Assembly (NCBI GenBank): GCA_020723345.1 | Contig: DYJA01000025.1 | Span: 16,484-76,393 of the forward strand | Direction of reading: 5' to 3' | Origin: Candidatus Aquidulcis sp. | Lineage (GTDB): Bacteria; Chloroflexota; Anaerolineae; UBA4142 | Length of the DNA: 59,910 nucleotides | Part shown: piece by piece, positions 7,163 to 16,289 of the stretch | Layout: each line of letters begins with the position of its first letter | Numbering within the stretch: position 1 is the first letter of the stretch | Notes under the pieces: model-generated | Database searches by the model: none | The model's input: only the letters and a program-made list of their open reading frames with translations | Told to the model about the DNA's origin: nothing | Made by a program: the position numbers and the translations under genes

Positions 7163-9355
7163 GTGGTCGTAGTGGGCGCTTTAGCGCGCTGCAAGCGCGC
7201 ACTACCAGCCAAAATATTTTTGCCGGGACTCATCGCCGCGTTCATCGCGCTGGGCGCGTATTACAGTTTCACCACACCACTCTTCGAATCGCCCGACGAG
7301 GTGTGGCATTACGCGTACATTCGCGAAATCGCGACGCGGCGCGGTTTCCCGGTGATGCAAGCCGGAGTCGCGCAGCCCTGGGCGCAAGAAGGGACGCAAG
7401 CGCCGCTGTACTATTTGCTCGGCGCGCCGCTCGTCGCCTGGATCAATCCCGCCGATTTGGACGCGCTGCCCGCGTTGAATCCGTTCGCGCGCATCGGCGA
7501 ACCGCAAGCCGCGACGAACGACAATCGCAACGCGTTTCTGCACTTGCCCGACGAAAATACTCCCTGGCGCGGGACCGCGCTCGCCGCGCATCTTTTACGA
7601 TTGTACTCGGTCGCGCTCGGCGCGCTCACCGTCGCGATGACCTTCGCGCTCGCGCGCGAAGTATTTCCAGCGTCGCGCGCGGTCGCGCCGCTCGCCGCGG
7701 CGTTCGCCGCATTCCTGCCGCAATTTCTGTTCATCGGCAGTTCGATTAACAACGACAATCTCGCCACGATATTGGCGACGGCGCTGGTGTGGCAACTCGC
7801 GCGGACATTGCGGCGCGGCATCACGCCGCGGCGCGCGCTGATTCTCGGCGCGCTGGCGGGCGGCGCGCTGTTGACCAAGTTCAATTTGGTGACGCTCGTC
7901 CCGCTCGCGCTGCTTGTGATCTTTGTCGCCGCTGTACCCAAGCGCGCGTGGCGCGCTGCGTTCGTCGGTGTAATCATTTTCATTTCCGTCATCGCGTTGA
8001 TCGCGGGCTGGTGGTACGCGCGGAATTTTTCGCTCTACGGCGATCCATCCGGCTTGTCGCTCATTATCAACATGATTGGCGAGCGCGCCGCGCCGATGAA
8101 TCTGGCGCGCTGGTTTCTCGCCGAAAACGAGGGCTTGCGATTTTCGACTTGGGGCGTGTTCGGCTGGATGAACATTCTTGCCGCGCCCGCGTTTTACTGG
8201 TTCTTTGATCTGCTCGCGCTGGCTGGACTCGCGGGAATGATCGTGGTTGGGCGGCAGTTGAAACTGCGCCAACAAAGTCACGAAACCGACCTTCGTCGGT
8301 TGACTCAGCCCGCGCAGGCGGGCTTTGTGAACTTGTTGCTGCGATTTCAATCGCTCGCGCTCCTCGCGCTCTGGTGCGCGATCACGTTTGCCGCACTCGT
8401 GTACTACAACCGCGCGCTGCCCGCCGCGCAGGGACGTTTGCTTTTCCCGGCGCTCGCGGCGTTCGCCGTGTTGTGGGCACGCGGCATCGTCGCGCTCATT
8501 CCGACGCGCGCGATCATAATGCTTGGCGCGATCCAATTCGGCGTCGCCGCGCTGACACCCGCGCTGTTCATCGCGCCGGCGTACATGCCGACAAGCGCGA
8601 ACGAGGTACCATCTGACGCGACGCACGTGGATCACGCGACGCTTCTCGCCGTGCGCGTGAACCGCGCCGAAACGCAGCCGGGCGACGCGCTCGACATCAC
8701 GATCTATTCGCGCGTTTCGGATTTGCAAGCGGCGCGCCGCGCGATTTTCGTCCACGTCATCAACTCTGCTGACATCATCGTCGCGCAACGCGACAGCGCG
8801 ATTGCGTCGGGCAACTGGAGCGGGTTGACGTACCCGGCGATGATCGCGGATTCGTTGCGTGTGGAAATTCCGATCACCGCGTCCGCGCCGGACGATTGGC
8901 GCGTCGTCGTCGGGACGTACGATCTGGAATCGCGCGTACGCGTCGGCGAACCGATCACGCTTGCGCGATTGCCCGCGCGCGCGAACACCGCCGCATGGCA
9001 ATTCGATTTCGACGGACGCGCGACTCTGCTCCGCGCGGAAATCGCGTCGCAAGCCGTCGCGCGCGGCGACGCGCTGCGCGTCGTTTTGCGGTGGAGCGCC
9101 GCGCCGCAAAACTATCGCGTTTTTGTTCACGCGCTCGGCGACGCGGAGCGCATTTGGGCGGACGCCGACGCCGCGCTCGCGCGCGAAATGGAATTTACTT
9201 TGCGCTTTGCGCCGGACACGCCGCCCGGCGTTTATCCGCTCGAACTCGGCGTGTATCCGGTCGGCGGAGATCGCGTGCCGGTGTTTGACGCGCGCGGTCA
9301 ACTGATCGGCGACCGAATGTTTTTGGGGCCGATCCGCGTGGTGACGAGTGATTAG
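7163..9355 (+). CDS. GT39-like membrane glycosyltransferase with C-terminal beta domains
   Basis: A 730-residue integral membrane protein. The first membrane segment is followed by PLFESPDEVWHY (about residues 39-50), the acidic first-loop motif of PMT/ArnT-like GT-C enzymes that use polyprenyl-phosphate sugars. Roughly ten more membrane segments follow to about residue 480. After that come two extracytoplasmic beta-rich stretches (about 490-600 and 610-730), each with a QPGDALDI or VARGDALRV-like start. The GTG start at 7163 lies in a GTAGT palindromic element that encodes the first 14 or so residues, so the natural start may be farther in. It is paired with the GT2 gene. Confidence 0.82.
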   Translation: MVVVGALARCKRALPAKIFLPGLIAAFIALGAYYSFTTPLFESPDEVWHYAYIREIATRRGFPVMQAGVAQPWAQEGTQAPLYYLLGAPLVAWINPADLDALPALNPFARIGEPQAATNDNRNAFLHLPDENTPWRGTALAAHLLRLYSVALGALTVAMTFALAREVFPASRAVAPLAAAFAAFLPQFLFIGSSINNDNLATILATALVWQLARTLRRGITPRRALILGALAGGALLTKFNLVTLVPLALLVIFVAAVPKRAWRAAFVGVIIFISVIALIAGWWYARNFSLYGDPSGLSLIINMIGERAAPMNLARWFLAENEGLRFSTWGVFGWMNILAAPAFYWFFDLLALAGLAGMIVVGRQLKLRQQSHETDLRRLTQPAQAGFVNLLLRFQSLALLALWCAITFAALVYYNRALPAAQGRLLFPALAAFAVLWARGIVALIPTRAIIMLGAIQFGVAALTPALFIAPAYMPTSANEVPSDATHVDHATLLAVRVNRAETQPGDALDITIYSRVSDLQAARRAIFVHVINSADIIVAQRDSAIASGNWSGLTYPAMIADSLRVEIPITASAPDDWRVVVGTYDLESRVRVGEPITLARLPARANTAAWQFDFDGRATLLRAEIASQAVARGDALRVVLRWSAAPQNYRVFVHALGDAERIWADADAALAREMEFTLRFAPDTPPGVYPLELGVYPVGGDRVPVFDARGQLIGDRMFLGPIRVVTSD
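7169..7205. repeat. GTAGT...ACTAC palindromic element, overlapping a gene start
   Basis: Outer arms GTAGTG and CACTAC enclose two GC-rich stem-loops (GCGCTTTAGCGC and a GCGC...GCGC stem). This copy lies inside the first codons of the GT39-like gene. Confidence 0.7.
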
Positions 9356-9447
9356 TCAATCAGGCGATCAGGCAATCAGGCAAGCGGGCCACTGATTGAC
9401 TGATTACCGATTGCCTCATTGACCAATCACCAATTGACTAATCACTG
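9352..9447. repeat. Tandem-inverted short repeat array, AATCAGGC type
   Basis: Left units are CAATCAGG and CGATCAGG; right units are CTGATTGA, CCGATTGC and ATTGACC. It begins at the stop codon of the GT39-like gene. Confidence 0.8.
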
Positions 9448-9483
9448 CCAATACGTTTCAAAAATTTTTGGAGTCATTCAGAA

Positions 9484-11667
9484 ATGCCAATTGCGCTTGC
9501 CGATTTTCCGCGCCCGCCTAGCGACAATGGTCGCGGGCTGCACGGCAGTGCCACATCGGGTTGGTCGGGTGGCGATGAAGGTTACGATTTTTGGATTCGC
9601 GAACTCGTCGAACTGGGAATCAAATGGTTCAAGGTTCTCGACAATGCCGGCGATAGTTTGCCGTTTTGCGAGAAATTGATCGACGCAGGAATTTTTCCAA
9701 TCGTCCGAATTTTGCGCCGTGATCCGCCGCCCAACGACACGCCTGAACCGAATCCCGGTCACCTGGGCGCGCCCGAAGAAAAAACGATCCAGCGATTGAT
9801 CGCCGCGGGCGTTCGCTATTTTGAAACGAACAACGAGCCGAACCTCAACGTCGAGTGGAAACACAACGCGATGCCCGGCAACGCCATCGAAGCCGCGAAA
9901 CTCGTCGCGCTCAATTGGCTCTTCGACGCGCGGTTGATTTTGTCGCTCGGCGGATTTCCCGGCTTGCCCGCGATCAGCGGCGGCGGTACGATGGATTTGA
10001 TGGGCGCGCTCGTCACGCTCGGTCGCCAGGATATTTTGCTCGAAGGATGTTGGATCGCGCTGCACAACTCCGGCGGTAATCGTCCGCTGATTTTTCCCGA
10101 CGATCCGATCAATCGCTCCGGTCAGACACTTGAACCGGAGCAGTACGATCACGGCGCGTTTACGTCATGGGCGTGGTGGAACACCGCAGAGCGCCGCGCC
10201 GATCCCATCGAAGAGATCAATGCGGCGCGCGCGCATCAAACCAATCCTGCCGGAACGATTCAGCAAGATCACGCGTGCGTGCGCGAGTTTGAGTATTACA
10301 ACGCGCTCGCGATGAAATACCTGGGACGCGCGATTCCGATCATCGGCGCCGCGGGCGGCTATCAAATCGGTCGGCGCGACGATCTGCGTTATCCGCGCGT
10401 CACGCCGGACGCGCACCGCGATCTCACCGTCGCGCTGTTCGATTTTATGCAGCGCCAAGCGCCGGACTATTACTTTGCCGCGACGCCCTGGCTCGCGTTC
10501 GACGCGAGTGGATACGACGCCGACGCGTGGTACGGCACGTTCTGGCAAGACGCGCTGACGCACGGCTCCGGCGGTCACAACAATCTGCCGACGATCACCG
10601 TACCGAATCACGGACTCGGCGAGCGCTTGCCGGTGATCGACGCGGTCAAAGCGATGCAAAATCTCGCGCGGCGACTGCCGGGGACACAGCCCGCGCCGCC
10701 GGTGCAGCCAGCCATCACGATCAAGCCGGAGAAACCGGTTGCGCCTCCAGTGCTCGAACCCGCGCCCGCCGCGTTTCCATCTTGGCTGCGCGACGAACCG
10801 GTCGCGGAACCAAAGCGCGTTGAACCGCAAACGCCGGTCGCGCCGGTCGCACCGGCACGCGAGCCGGTGAGCGAACCCGCGCCGGTCGCGCGCGAAGAAA
10901 AAATCACCGCGCCGCCGGTCGAGCCCGCGCCGGTCGCGCGCGAAGAAAGAATCGTCGCGCCGCCGACGCCGGTCGAACCGGCGCGCGAGCCGGTGAGCGA
11001 ACCCGCGCCGGTCGCGCGCGAAGAAAAAATCACCGCGCCGCCGGTCGAGCCCGCACCGGTCGCGCGCGAGGAAACAGTCGCGCCGCCGCCGGTCGAGCCC
11101 GCACCGGTCGCGCGCGAGGAAATCGTCGCGCCGCCGCCATTCGATTTTGGCGCGCCGGAAAAACTCGCGCCACCGGAAACCATCGCGCCGGTCACCACAC
11201 CCGCGCGCGTCGAACCGGTCGCACCGGAGCCGCAGCCCTTCACGTTACCCATCGGCGATGAGTTGGAATGGGACTGGCGGCTCGACGCGTTGAATGTCGC
11301 GCTCGAACCCGCGCAAATCGAATCAGGGTTTACGTACTGGAAATTGGCGCGCGCGGTCTATCAAGGTCCCGACGAAGCGAAAGATAATCACCAGATTTTT
11401 TACACTATCGTCAACGAACGCAACGAGATAATTGAGTTTCAAAAAGTTTTACAAGGTTGGGCAGATGGTGAAACAGAAGCGATTACGAACGAACGCGGCG
11501 AAACGAATATTCCGCTTTGGGCAGCGTACGCGCCGGAGCGCAACGAGCGCGGACCGTACGCGGCGTGGGTCGACGGCTTGCCGAGCGATCGCGTCGTCGG
11601 ACTGGGTTTGCCCTCCAAGCGGCATGTCAGTTTTCTCTTGACGTGGCGGCGGACAGTTGCGCGGTAA
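9484..11667 (+). CDS. Glycosidase-like TIM-barrel protein with Pro-rich linker
   Basis: A 727-residue protein in three parts. Residues 1 to about 395 look like a retaining glycoside hydrolase barrel: RYFETNNEPNLN (Glu about 118 in NEP) fits the acid/base strand of clan GH-A, and ALHNSGGN and PWLAFDASG are further barrel loops. About 399-580 is a low-complexity linker with repeated PAPVAREEK and EPVSEPAPVARE units. The last 145 residues form a compact domain ending LPSKRHVSFLLTWRR that resembles the C-terminus of the next gene. No signal peptide is seen, so export is unclear. Its substrate is not evident. Confidence 0.75.
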   Translation: MPIALADFPRPPSDNGRGLHGSATSGWSGGDEGYDFWIRELVELGIKWFKVLDNAGDSLPFCEKLIDAGIFPIVRILRRDPPPNDTPEPNPGHLGAPEEKTIQRLIAAGVRYFETNNEPNLNVEWKHNAMPGNAIEAAKLVALNWLFDARLILSLGGFPGLPAISGGGTMDLMGALVTLGRQDILLEGCWIALHNSGGNRPLIFPDDPINRSGQTLEPEQYDHGAFTSWAWWNTAERRADPIEEINAARAHQTNPAGTIQQDHACVREFEYYNALAMKYLGRAIPIIGAAGGYQIGRRDDLRYPRVTPDAHRDLTVALFDFMQRQAPDYYFAATPWLAFDASGYDADAWYGTFWQDALTHGSGGHNNLPTITVPNHGLGERLPVIDAVKAMQNLARRLPGTQPAPPVQPAITIKPEKPVAPPVLEPAPAAFPSWLRDEPVAEPKRVEPQTPVAPVAPAREPVSEPAPVAREEKITAPPVEPAPVAREERIVAPPTPVEPAREPVSEPAPVAREEKITAPPVEPAPVAREETVAPPPVEPAPVAREEIVAPPPFDFGAPEKLAPPETIAPVTTPARVEPVAPEPQPFTLPIGDELEWDWRLDALNVALEPAQIESGFTYWKLARAVYQGPDEAKDNHQIFYTIVNERNEIIEFQKVLQGWADGETEAITNERGETNIPLWAAYAPERNERGPYAAWVDGLPSDRVVGLGLPSKRHVSFLLTWRRTVAR
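10850..11150 (+). repeat. In-frame coding repeat, Pro/Ala/Glu linker
   Basis: Inside the glycosidase-like gene a block encoding EPVSEPAPVAREEKITAPPV recurs, with shorter VEPAPVAREE units between, giving at least five PAPVARE copies. Near-identical DNA copies suggest recent expansion by slippage or recombination. Confidence 0.85.
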
Positions 11668-11679
11668 CCCCCACCCTAC

Positions 11680-11702
11680 CCTCCCCCGCGCGCAGGGGAG
11701 GC
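11680..11702. repeat. Short GC hairpin between genes
   Basis: CCTCCCC and GGGGAGG arms flank a GCGC-rich loop between the glycosidase-like gene and the next gene. There is no T tract, so it is not a clear terminator. Confidence 0.45.
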
Positions 11703-11716
11703 GATGAGGACGAAGG

Positions 11717-12691
11717 ATGAAGGATGAAGTCAAGTTCGCTTGGCGCGTTTTGCCAATTGCGGTCGTGATCTTTTTGATCGCGGGCTTGGGCATTGGCTTG
11801 TGGATCGGGTGGATGGTGTGGCCCGTGCAAATCGCGAATGTGGACGCGACGGATCTCAAGCCATCGGCGCAAGACGAAATGATCGTGCTGATCGCAGACA
11901 CGTACGCGTACGATCAAGACCTGGAGCGCGCCAAGTCGCGGCTTGCCGAATTGAAAGAGAAAAAGATCGAAGAACGCGTTGCCGCGCTCGCGAAAAAATC
12001 TGCCGCGCAAAATCGACCGTCCGCCGCCAATCTCGCCGCGCTCGCGATCGCGCTCGGCACGAGCGATGAACAGATCGCGCTCATCGCCGCGACGGTGACG
12101 CCGACACCTACCCTCACTCCAACGCCAACCGAACCGCCGATTCCAACGCTCACTCCGCCCGCGACGCCAACGTGGACGCCGACTCCGACGATCACGCCGA
12201 CGCGCACCGCGACGCGTCGCCCGTTGACGCCAACGCCCAAGCCGGTGCCGCCGACGAATTGGATTCCGCCGTTAGCGGAATGGCCCAGCAGCGCGAAATA
12301 TCAAGACGCGAGCGGGAGCGTCGCGGCTGGACAAAAATATTGGCGTTTGGTCAAAGCGATGTTTTGCGATTTGAAAGATAAACATGAGTATTGCCGAGAC
12401 TTGCCGGGCGGTGAATCGGGCACAAGCACCTACATCATGTTGATCGACGCGAACGGCGCGCGGACGACCGCGCCGCTGATCGTGACCAAGCCCGACGGGA
12501 AAACCGCGACGCCCGACGATATCGGCATCCAGAAATCTGCCGAGGATATGTGCAATTGCAATTACTCGTTTCCCTCGTACGGCTGGCTCATTCAAATTGG
12601 CGGTGCGTCGAGCGACAAGATGAGCGGCTTGGCTTTGCCCCAGAATTATCACGTCCGGTATTTTCTGACGTTTCAGTTGGTAACGCGGTAA
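11717..12691 (+). CDS. Single-pass membrane protein with Thr-Pro linker
   Basis: A 324-residue protein with a short cytoplasmic start, one membrane segment (about residues 11-35), a charged helix, a long Thr-Pro linker (TPTPTLTPTPTEPP and similar, about 125-180) and a C-terminal domain of about 140 residues. The C-terminal domain shares a plan with the end of the upstream gene: a YWRLVKA start like YWKLARA there, and SDKMSGLALPQNYHVRYFLTF like SDRVVGLGLPSKRHVSFLLTW. Thr-Pro linkers of this kind are typical of surface proteins in Chloroflexota. The shared domain may bind the same ligand; function unknown. Confidence 0.75.
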   Translation: MKDEVKFAWRVLPIAVVIFLIAGLGIGLWIGWMVWPVQIANVDATDLKPSAQDEMIVLIADTYAYDQDLERAKSRLAELKEKKIEERVAALAKKSAAQNRPSAANLAALAIALGTSDEQIALIAATVTPTPTLTPTPTEPPIPTLTPPATPTWTPTPTITPTRTATRRPLTPTPKPVPPTNWIPPLAEWPSSAKYQDASGSVAAGQKYWRLVKAMFCDLKDKHEYCRDLPGGESGTSTYIMLIDANGARTTAPLIVTKPDGKTATPDDIGIQKSAEDMCNCNYSFPSYGWLIQIGGASSDKMSGLALPQNYHVRYFLTFQLVTR

Positions 12692-12705
12692 ATCTGACCA
12701 AGTAG

Positions 12706-13260
12706 ATGACGATGCGCGCATTTATTCCGCCGCCGCCGAAAATTCCCTTCTATATCCGCTTCGGCATTTGGTTCGCCGAGCGCACGACGCGCAAAGAAAT
12801 GCTCGTCGCCCGACTGCTGGCTTGGTATCCGCGCGCCGCGCTCAGTTCTGGAATTCTCGAAGCGCTCATCGCGCACGACGAACCGGGCGTCAACGCGCGA
12901 ATGCTCAAACTGGTTCGACTGCAAGCGTCATTCGCGGTCGCGTGTCCATTTTGCATTGATATGAACTCGCACGCTTTTGGCGAACAAGGAATCACGCCCG
13001 AAGAAATCGCTGCGTTACGCGGGCAAGTCGCGCTCGAAACGGTGAGCACGTTATCGGCGCGCGAGCGACTGGCTCTCGAATACACACGACGAATTTCACA
13101 GTCCCCGCTTAAATTTCCGCAATCGTTGGTTGAGCAATTGACGGCAAATTTCTCCGCGCGCGAAATCGTCATCATCGCAACGACGGCGGCGCAGGTCAAT
13201 TATTGGGCGCGACTCATTCAGGCGTTGGGTGTGCCGCCGGTCGGTTTCTCAAATCCGTAA
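12706..13260 (+). CDS. Carboxymuconolactone decarboxylase / AhpD-like protein
   Basis: A 184-residue all-helical protein of the CMD/AhpD superfamily. The redox pair CPFC (Cys80, Cys83) with His at about 89 matches the AhpD active site CxxC...H, used in peroxide reduction or related thiol chemistry; other members are decarboxylases. Later, ERLALEYTRRIS and the ATTAAQVNYWARL end are typical of the fold. No strong ribosome site precedes the ATG at 12706. It ends at a bidirectional terminator facing guaB. Confidence 0.85.
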   Translation: MTMRAFIPPPPKIPFYIRFGIWFAERTTRKEMLVARLLAWYPRAALSSGILEALIAHDEPGVNARMLKLVRLQASFAVACPFCIDMNSHAFGEQGITPEEIAALRGQVALETVSTLSARERLALEYTRRISQSPLKFPQSLVEQLTANFSAREIVIIATTAAQVNYWARLIQALGVPPVGFSNP

Positions 13261-13262
13261 TC

Positions 13263-13301
13263 AAAAAACCTGGAAGGTCGCCAAGACCTTCCAGGTTTTT
13301 T
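13263..13301. terminator. Bidirectional rho-independent terminator
   Basis: A perfect inverted repeat of 17 nt per arm (six A, then CCTGGAAGGTC, 5-nt loop, mirrored, then six T) lies between convergent genes. It can stop transcription from both sides and overlaps the stop codon of guaB. Confidence 0.9.
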
Positions 13302-14739
13302 ACAACACTTCCACATCGTGCGGCAGCGATTCTTTCAATCCCACCGGCGTCATGCGGACGAAGATCGCTTTCTCGCGCAATTCGTCAAGCGAATGTGCGC
13401 CGCTGTAACTCATTCCGGATTGCAGACCACCGACAAGTTGCGCGAGCACTTCTTTGACGTGTCCGCGATACGGCACCGCGGCTTCGATGCCTTCCGACAC
13501 GTACTCGTCGATTTCCTCTTGCGTGATCTCCGCTTCGCCCTCGCGCGACTTGCGGACGACATTCGCCTCCGCCGACGCCATCCCGCGCGAAGTTTTGTAG
13601 CGATGCCCTTGCCGCGTCATCATCAACCCAGGGCTTTCGTCCGTCCCGGCGAGCAAACTGCCAACCATCACCGTCGCCGCGCCCGCGGCTAACGCCTTGA
13701 CGACATCGCCCGGATTGCGAATGCCGCCATCCGCGATGATCGGAATGTCGAAGGACCGCGCGGTTTCCGCGCACGCGATCACCGCCGACAGTTGCGGCAC
13801 GCCCGCGCCCGCGACGACGCGCGTGATGCAGATCGATCCGGGACCGACGCCGACTTTGACCGCGTCCGCGCCCGCGTCGATCAATCGCTTGGTGCCATCC
13901 GCCGTCGCGACGTTGCCGCCGATGATTTGCGCGGAGGGAAAACGCTTGCGAATATTTTTGATCATTTCGATTTCGAGATCCGAATCGCCGTGCGCGATGT
14001 CGACGACGATGCAATCCGTGCCCGCCGCGAGCAAACACTCGACGCGGCGCAATTCCTTCTCGCGCACACCCACCGCCGCGCCGACCGCGAGCCGTCCGCG
14101 CGCGTCTTTCGTCGCTTTCGGGAATCGCTCGATCTTCATAATATCTTTCAGCGTAATCAATCCGACGACGCGACCGTCCGCGTCGACGAGCGGCAGTTTT
14201 TCGATCCGGTGTTCGTGCAAAATCTTTTCGGCTTGCTTGATCGTCGTGTCCGGCGGCGCGGTCACAACGTTGCGCTGCATTACTTCTGTCACGGAGCGTT
14301 GTTCGCCATTCTCGAACAACAGATCACGCGTCGTAATAATTCCCACGAGATGCTTGTCTGCATCGAGGATCAAGATCCCACCGCTGCCCGTCGCCTCGAT
14401 CACGCGCTTGACATCGCCAATCGTGTTCGACACGGATAACGTGATCGGCTCGTCCACGACGAACGTCTCCGATTTTTTCACGCGCGCGATTTGTCGCACC
14501 TGCGCTTCGATCGACATGAAACGATGAATGATTCCAATGCCGCCTTCGCGCGCCATCGCAATCGCCATCTCGCTCTCGGTCACCGTGTCCATATTCGCCG
14601 AGACGATTGGAATTTGCAGCGCGATCTTGTTCGTGAGTTTCGTCTGCGTCGACAAATCTTTCCGCGACGCGACATCGGAATGTTGCGGCACGAGCAGAAC
14701 ATCGTCGTACGTCAAAGCAACGTCAGGTAAGATTTTCAT
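13300..14739 (-). CDS. guaB: Inosine-5'-monophosphate dehydrogenase
   Basis: A 479-residue protein that oxidises IMP to XMP with NAD, the committed step to GMP. The barrel has the loop [13 protein letters not shown] with the catalytic Cys at about 304. Two CBS domains are inserted at about residues 90-205, as in standard bacterial IMPDH, and the mobile flap MASAEANV region is present. I chose the ATG at 14739 ([18 protein letters not shown], with GGGAG upstream) over a start 51 codons earlier that overlaps purB. It is divergent from purB, so IMP-consuming and IMP-forming steps are expressed from one shared region. Confidence 0.95.
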   Translation of the reverse strand: MKILPDVALTYDDVLLVPQHSDVASRKDLSTQTKLTNKIALQIPIVSANMDTVTESEMAIAMAREGGIGIIHRFMSIEAQVRQIARVKKSETFVVDEPITLSVSNTIGDVKRVIEATGSGGILILDADKHLVGIITTRDLLFENGEQRSVTEVMQRNVVTAPPDTTIKQAEKILHEHRIEKLPLVDADGRVVGLITLKDIMKIERFPKATKDARGRLAVGAAVGVREKELRRVECLLAAGTDCIVVDIAHGDSDLEIEMIKNIRKRFPSAQIIGGNVATADGTKRLIDAGADAVKVGVGPGSICITRVVAGAGVPQLSAVIACAETARSFDIPIIADGGIRNPGDVVKALAAGAATVMVGSLLAGTDESPGLMMTRQGHRYKTSRGMASAEANVVRKSREGEAEITQEEIDEYVSEGIEAAVPYRGHVKEVLAQLVGGLQSGMSYSGAHSLDELREKAIFVRMTPVGLKESLPHDVEVL

Positions 14740-14808
14740 AGCAAGCTCCCGAAGGGTGAAGAGGGCGTGAGAGGGCATATTCGCGCCTCTGCCCCTTCTC
14801 GCATTTCG

Positions 14809-14837
14809 ATTATACGTAACTTGACCATTCCTCGCAA
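14809..14837 (-). promoter_or_regulatory. Candidate guaB promoter
   Basis: On the reverse strand TTGCGA (14837-14832), a 17-nt spacer and TATAAT (14814-14809) lie about 70 nt upstream of guaB. It overlaps the purB promoter on the other strand. Confidence 0.6.
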
Positions 14838-14849
14838 CCTCTCTATAAT
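14821..14849 (+). promoter_or_regulatory. Candidate purB promoter
   Basis: TTGACC (14821-14826), a 17-nt spacer and TATAAT (14844-14849) give a near-consensus promoter 19 nt before the purB start, so the leader is very short. Confidence 0.7.
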
Positions 14850-14867
14850 CGGCGCGGAGTTGACCCA

Positions 14868-16247
14868 ATGGCACACGACGAAATCTACGCACTCTCCCCG
14901 CTCGACGGTCGCTACGCGCGCGAAACGCACGCGCTGCGCGATTATTTCTCCGAATTTGCGTTGGTGCGCGACCGCGTCCGCGTTGAAATTGATTACCTGA
15001 TCGCGCTCTCCCGCGACGCGCATCTCGTTCGCCCTCTCACCGATTCCGAAATCTCCAGTCTCCACGTACTAATTACCAATTTCTCTCTTGATGAAGCACG
15101 CGCGGTCAAAGAGATCGAACAGACCACGCGGCACGATGTCAAAGCGATTGAGAATTTTCTGCGCGCGCGCCTCGCGTCCGCCGCGCTTGCCGACGTGATC
15201 GAGTGGCTGCATTTCGGCTTGACTTCCGAAGACGTGAACTTGACCGCGCAAGCGCTCGCGCTGCGCGATTCGCGCGACAAGGTGATGCTGCCCGCGCTCG
15301 ACGAAATCATCACGCGCCTGACCGCGCTCGCGCGCGAGTACAAAGCCGCGCCGATGCTCGCGCGCACGCACGGACAGCCCGCTGTCGCGACGACGCTCGG
15401 CAAAGAGTTGGCGGTTTTTCTCGCGCGGCTCAAAAAGCAGCGCGCAATTATTTCCGCGCATCGCTTTGAAGCGAAAATCACCGGCGCGGTCGGCAACCTG
15501 AACGCGTCCGTCGCCGCCGCGCCGCAAGTCGATTGGCTCGCGTTCAGCGCGCAATTCATTCGCGCGTACGATCTCGAACCGAATCTCGTCACGACGCAAC
15601 TCGTCCCGTACGACAACTGGCTGCGCTATTTCGACGCGCTGCGTTTGACGAACGCGATCTTGATCGATTTCGCGCAGGATATTTGGCGGTACATCAGCGA
15701 CGATTATTTGAAATCGCGCGTCGTCGCGGGCGAAGTCGGTTCGTCCACGATGCCGCAAAAAGTGAATCCGATTGATTTTGAAAACGCGGAGGGCAACCTG
15801 GGGATCGCGAACGCGCTCTGCGAGCAGTACGCGCGCAAACTGCCGATCTCGCGTCTGCAACGCGATTTGTCGGATTCGACGGTGCGGCGCACGTTCGGCG
15901 TCGCGCTTGGGCACACACTCGTCGCGTACAAGAATATCGCGCGCGGTTTGGATCGCGTCGAGGCGAACACGGAAAAAATGCGCGCCGATTTGGAAGCGCA
16001 CTGGGAAATCGTCGCGGAAGGCGCGCAGACGATTTTGCGCGCGGCGGGTGTGCGCGACGCGTATGATCGGCTCAAGTCGCTGACGCGCGGCAAAGCATTT
16101 TCGGAATCAGAATTTCGCGCGTGGATCGAATCGCTCGCCGTCGACGAAGCGGTGAAAGCGCGTTTGCGCGCACTTTCGCCGTTCGCGTATGTGGGTTTAG
16201 CGGAACAAATAGTAATCGGGCAATTAGGCGATCAGGCAACCAGTTGA
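14868..16247 (+). CDS. purB: Adenylosuccinate lyase
   Basis: A 459-residue fumarase/aspartase-superfamily enzyme that cleaves SAICAR and adenylosuccinate in purine synthesis. The start IYALSPLDGRYA is typical of the E. coli-type PurB. HFGLTSEDVNLTAQ, ARTHGQPAVATTLGKE and the signature GSSTMPQKVNPIDFENAEGN (about 290-309) hold the catalytic loop and substrate contacts. The last ten or so codons (IGQLGDQATS) come from the AATCAGGC repeat array, so the repeat appears to have replaced the original end. purA follows after 42 nt. Confidence 0.96.
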   Translation: MAHDEIYALSPLDGRYARETHALRDYFSEFALVRDRVRVEIDYLIALSRDAHLVRPLTDSEISSLHVLITNFSLDEARAVKEIEQTTRHDVKAIENFLRARLASAALADVIEWLHFGLTSEDVNLTAQALALRDSRDKVMLPALDEIITRLTALAREYKAAPMLARTHGQPAVATTLGKELAVFLARLKKQRAIISAHRFEAKITGAVGNLNASVAAAPQVDWLAFSAQFIRAYDLEPNLVTTQLVPYDNWLRYFDALRLTNAILIDFAQDIWRYISDDYLKSRVVAGEVGSSTMPQKVNPIDFENAEGNLGIANALCEQYARKLPISRLQRDLSDSTVRRTFGVALGHTLVAYKNIARGLDRVEANTEKMRADLEAHWEIVAEGAQTILRAAGVRDAYDRLKSLTRGKAFSESEFRAWIESLAVDEAVKARLRALSPFAYVGLAEQIVIGQLGDQATS

Positions 16248-16272
16248 CTGATTGCCCGATTGTCTGATTATC
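16208..16272. repeat. Tandem-inverted array overlapping the purB stop
   Basis: Units ATCGGGCA, TTAGGCGA and TCAGGCAA lead into CTGATTGC, CCGATTGT and CTGATTAT. The left half encodes the end of PurB; the right half ends before the purA ribosome site. Confidence 0.8.
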
Positions 16273-16289
16273 ACTCACAAGGAGTTTTT

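Noticed and set aside
7595-9301. A 568-residue reverse ORF opposite the GT39-like gene.
   Set aside because: Arg-rich antisense frame without motifs; the forward frame has membrane segments and ESPDE.
14740-14892. A 51-residue N-terminal extension of guaB.
   Set aside because: It overlaps the purB start and both promoters; the normal IMPDH start with a ribosome site is at 14739.
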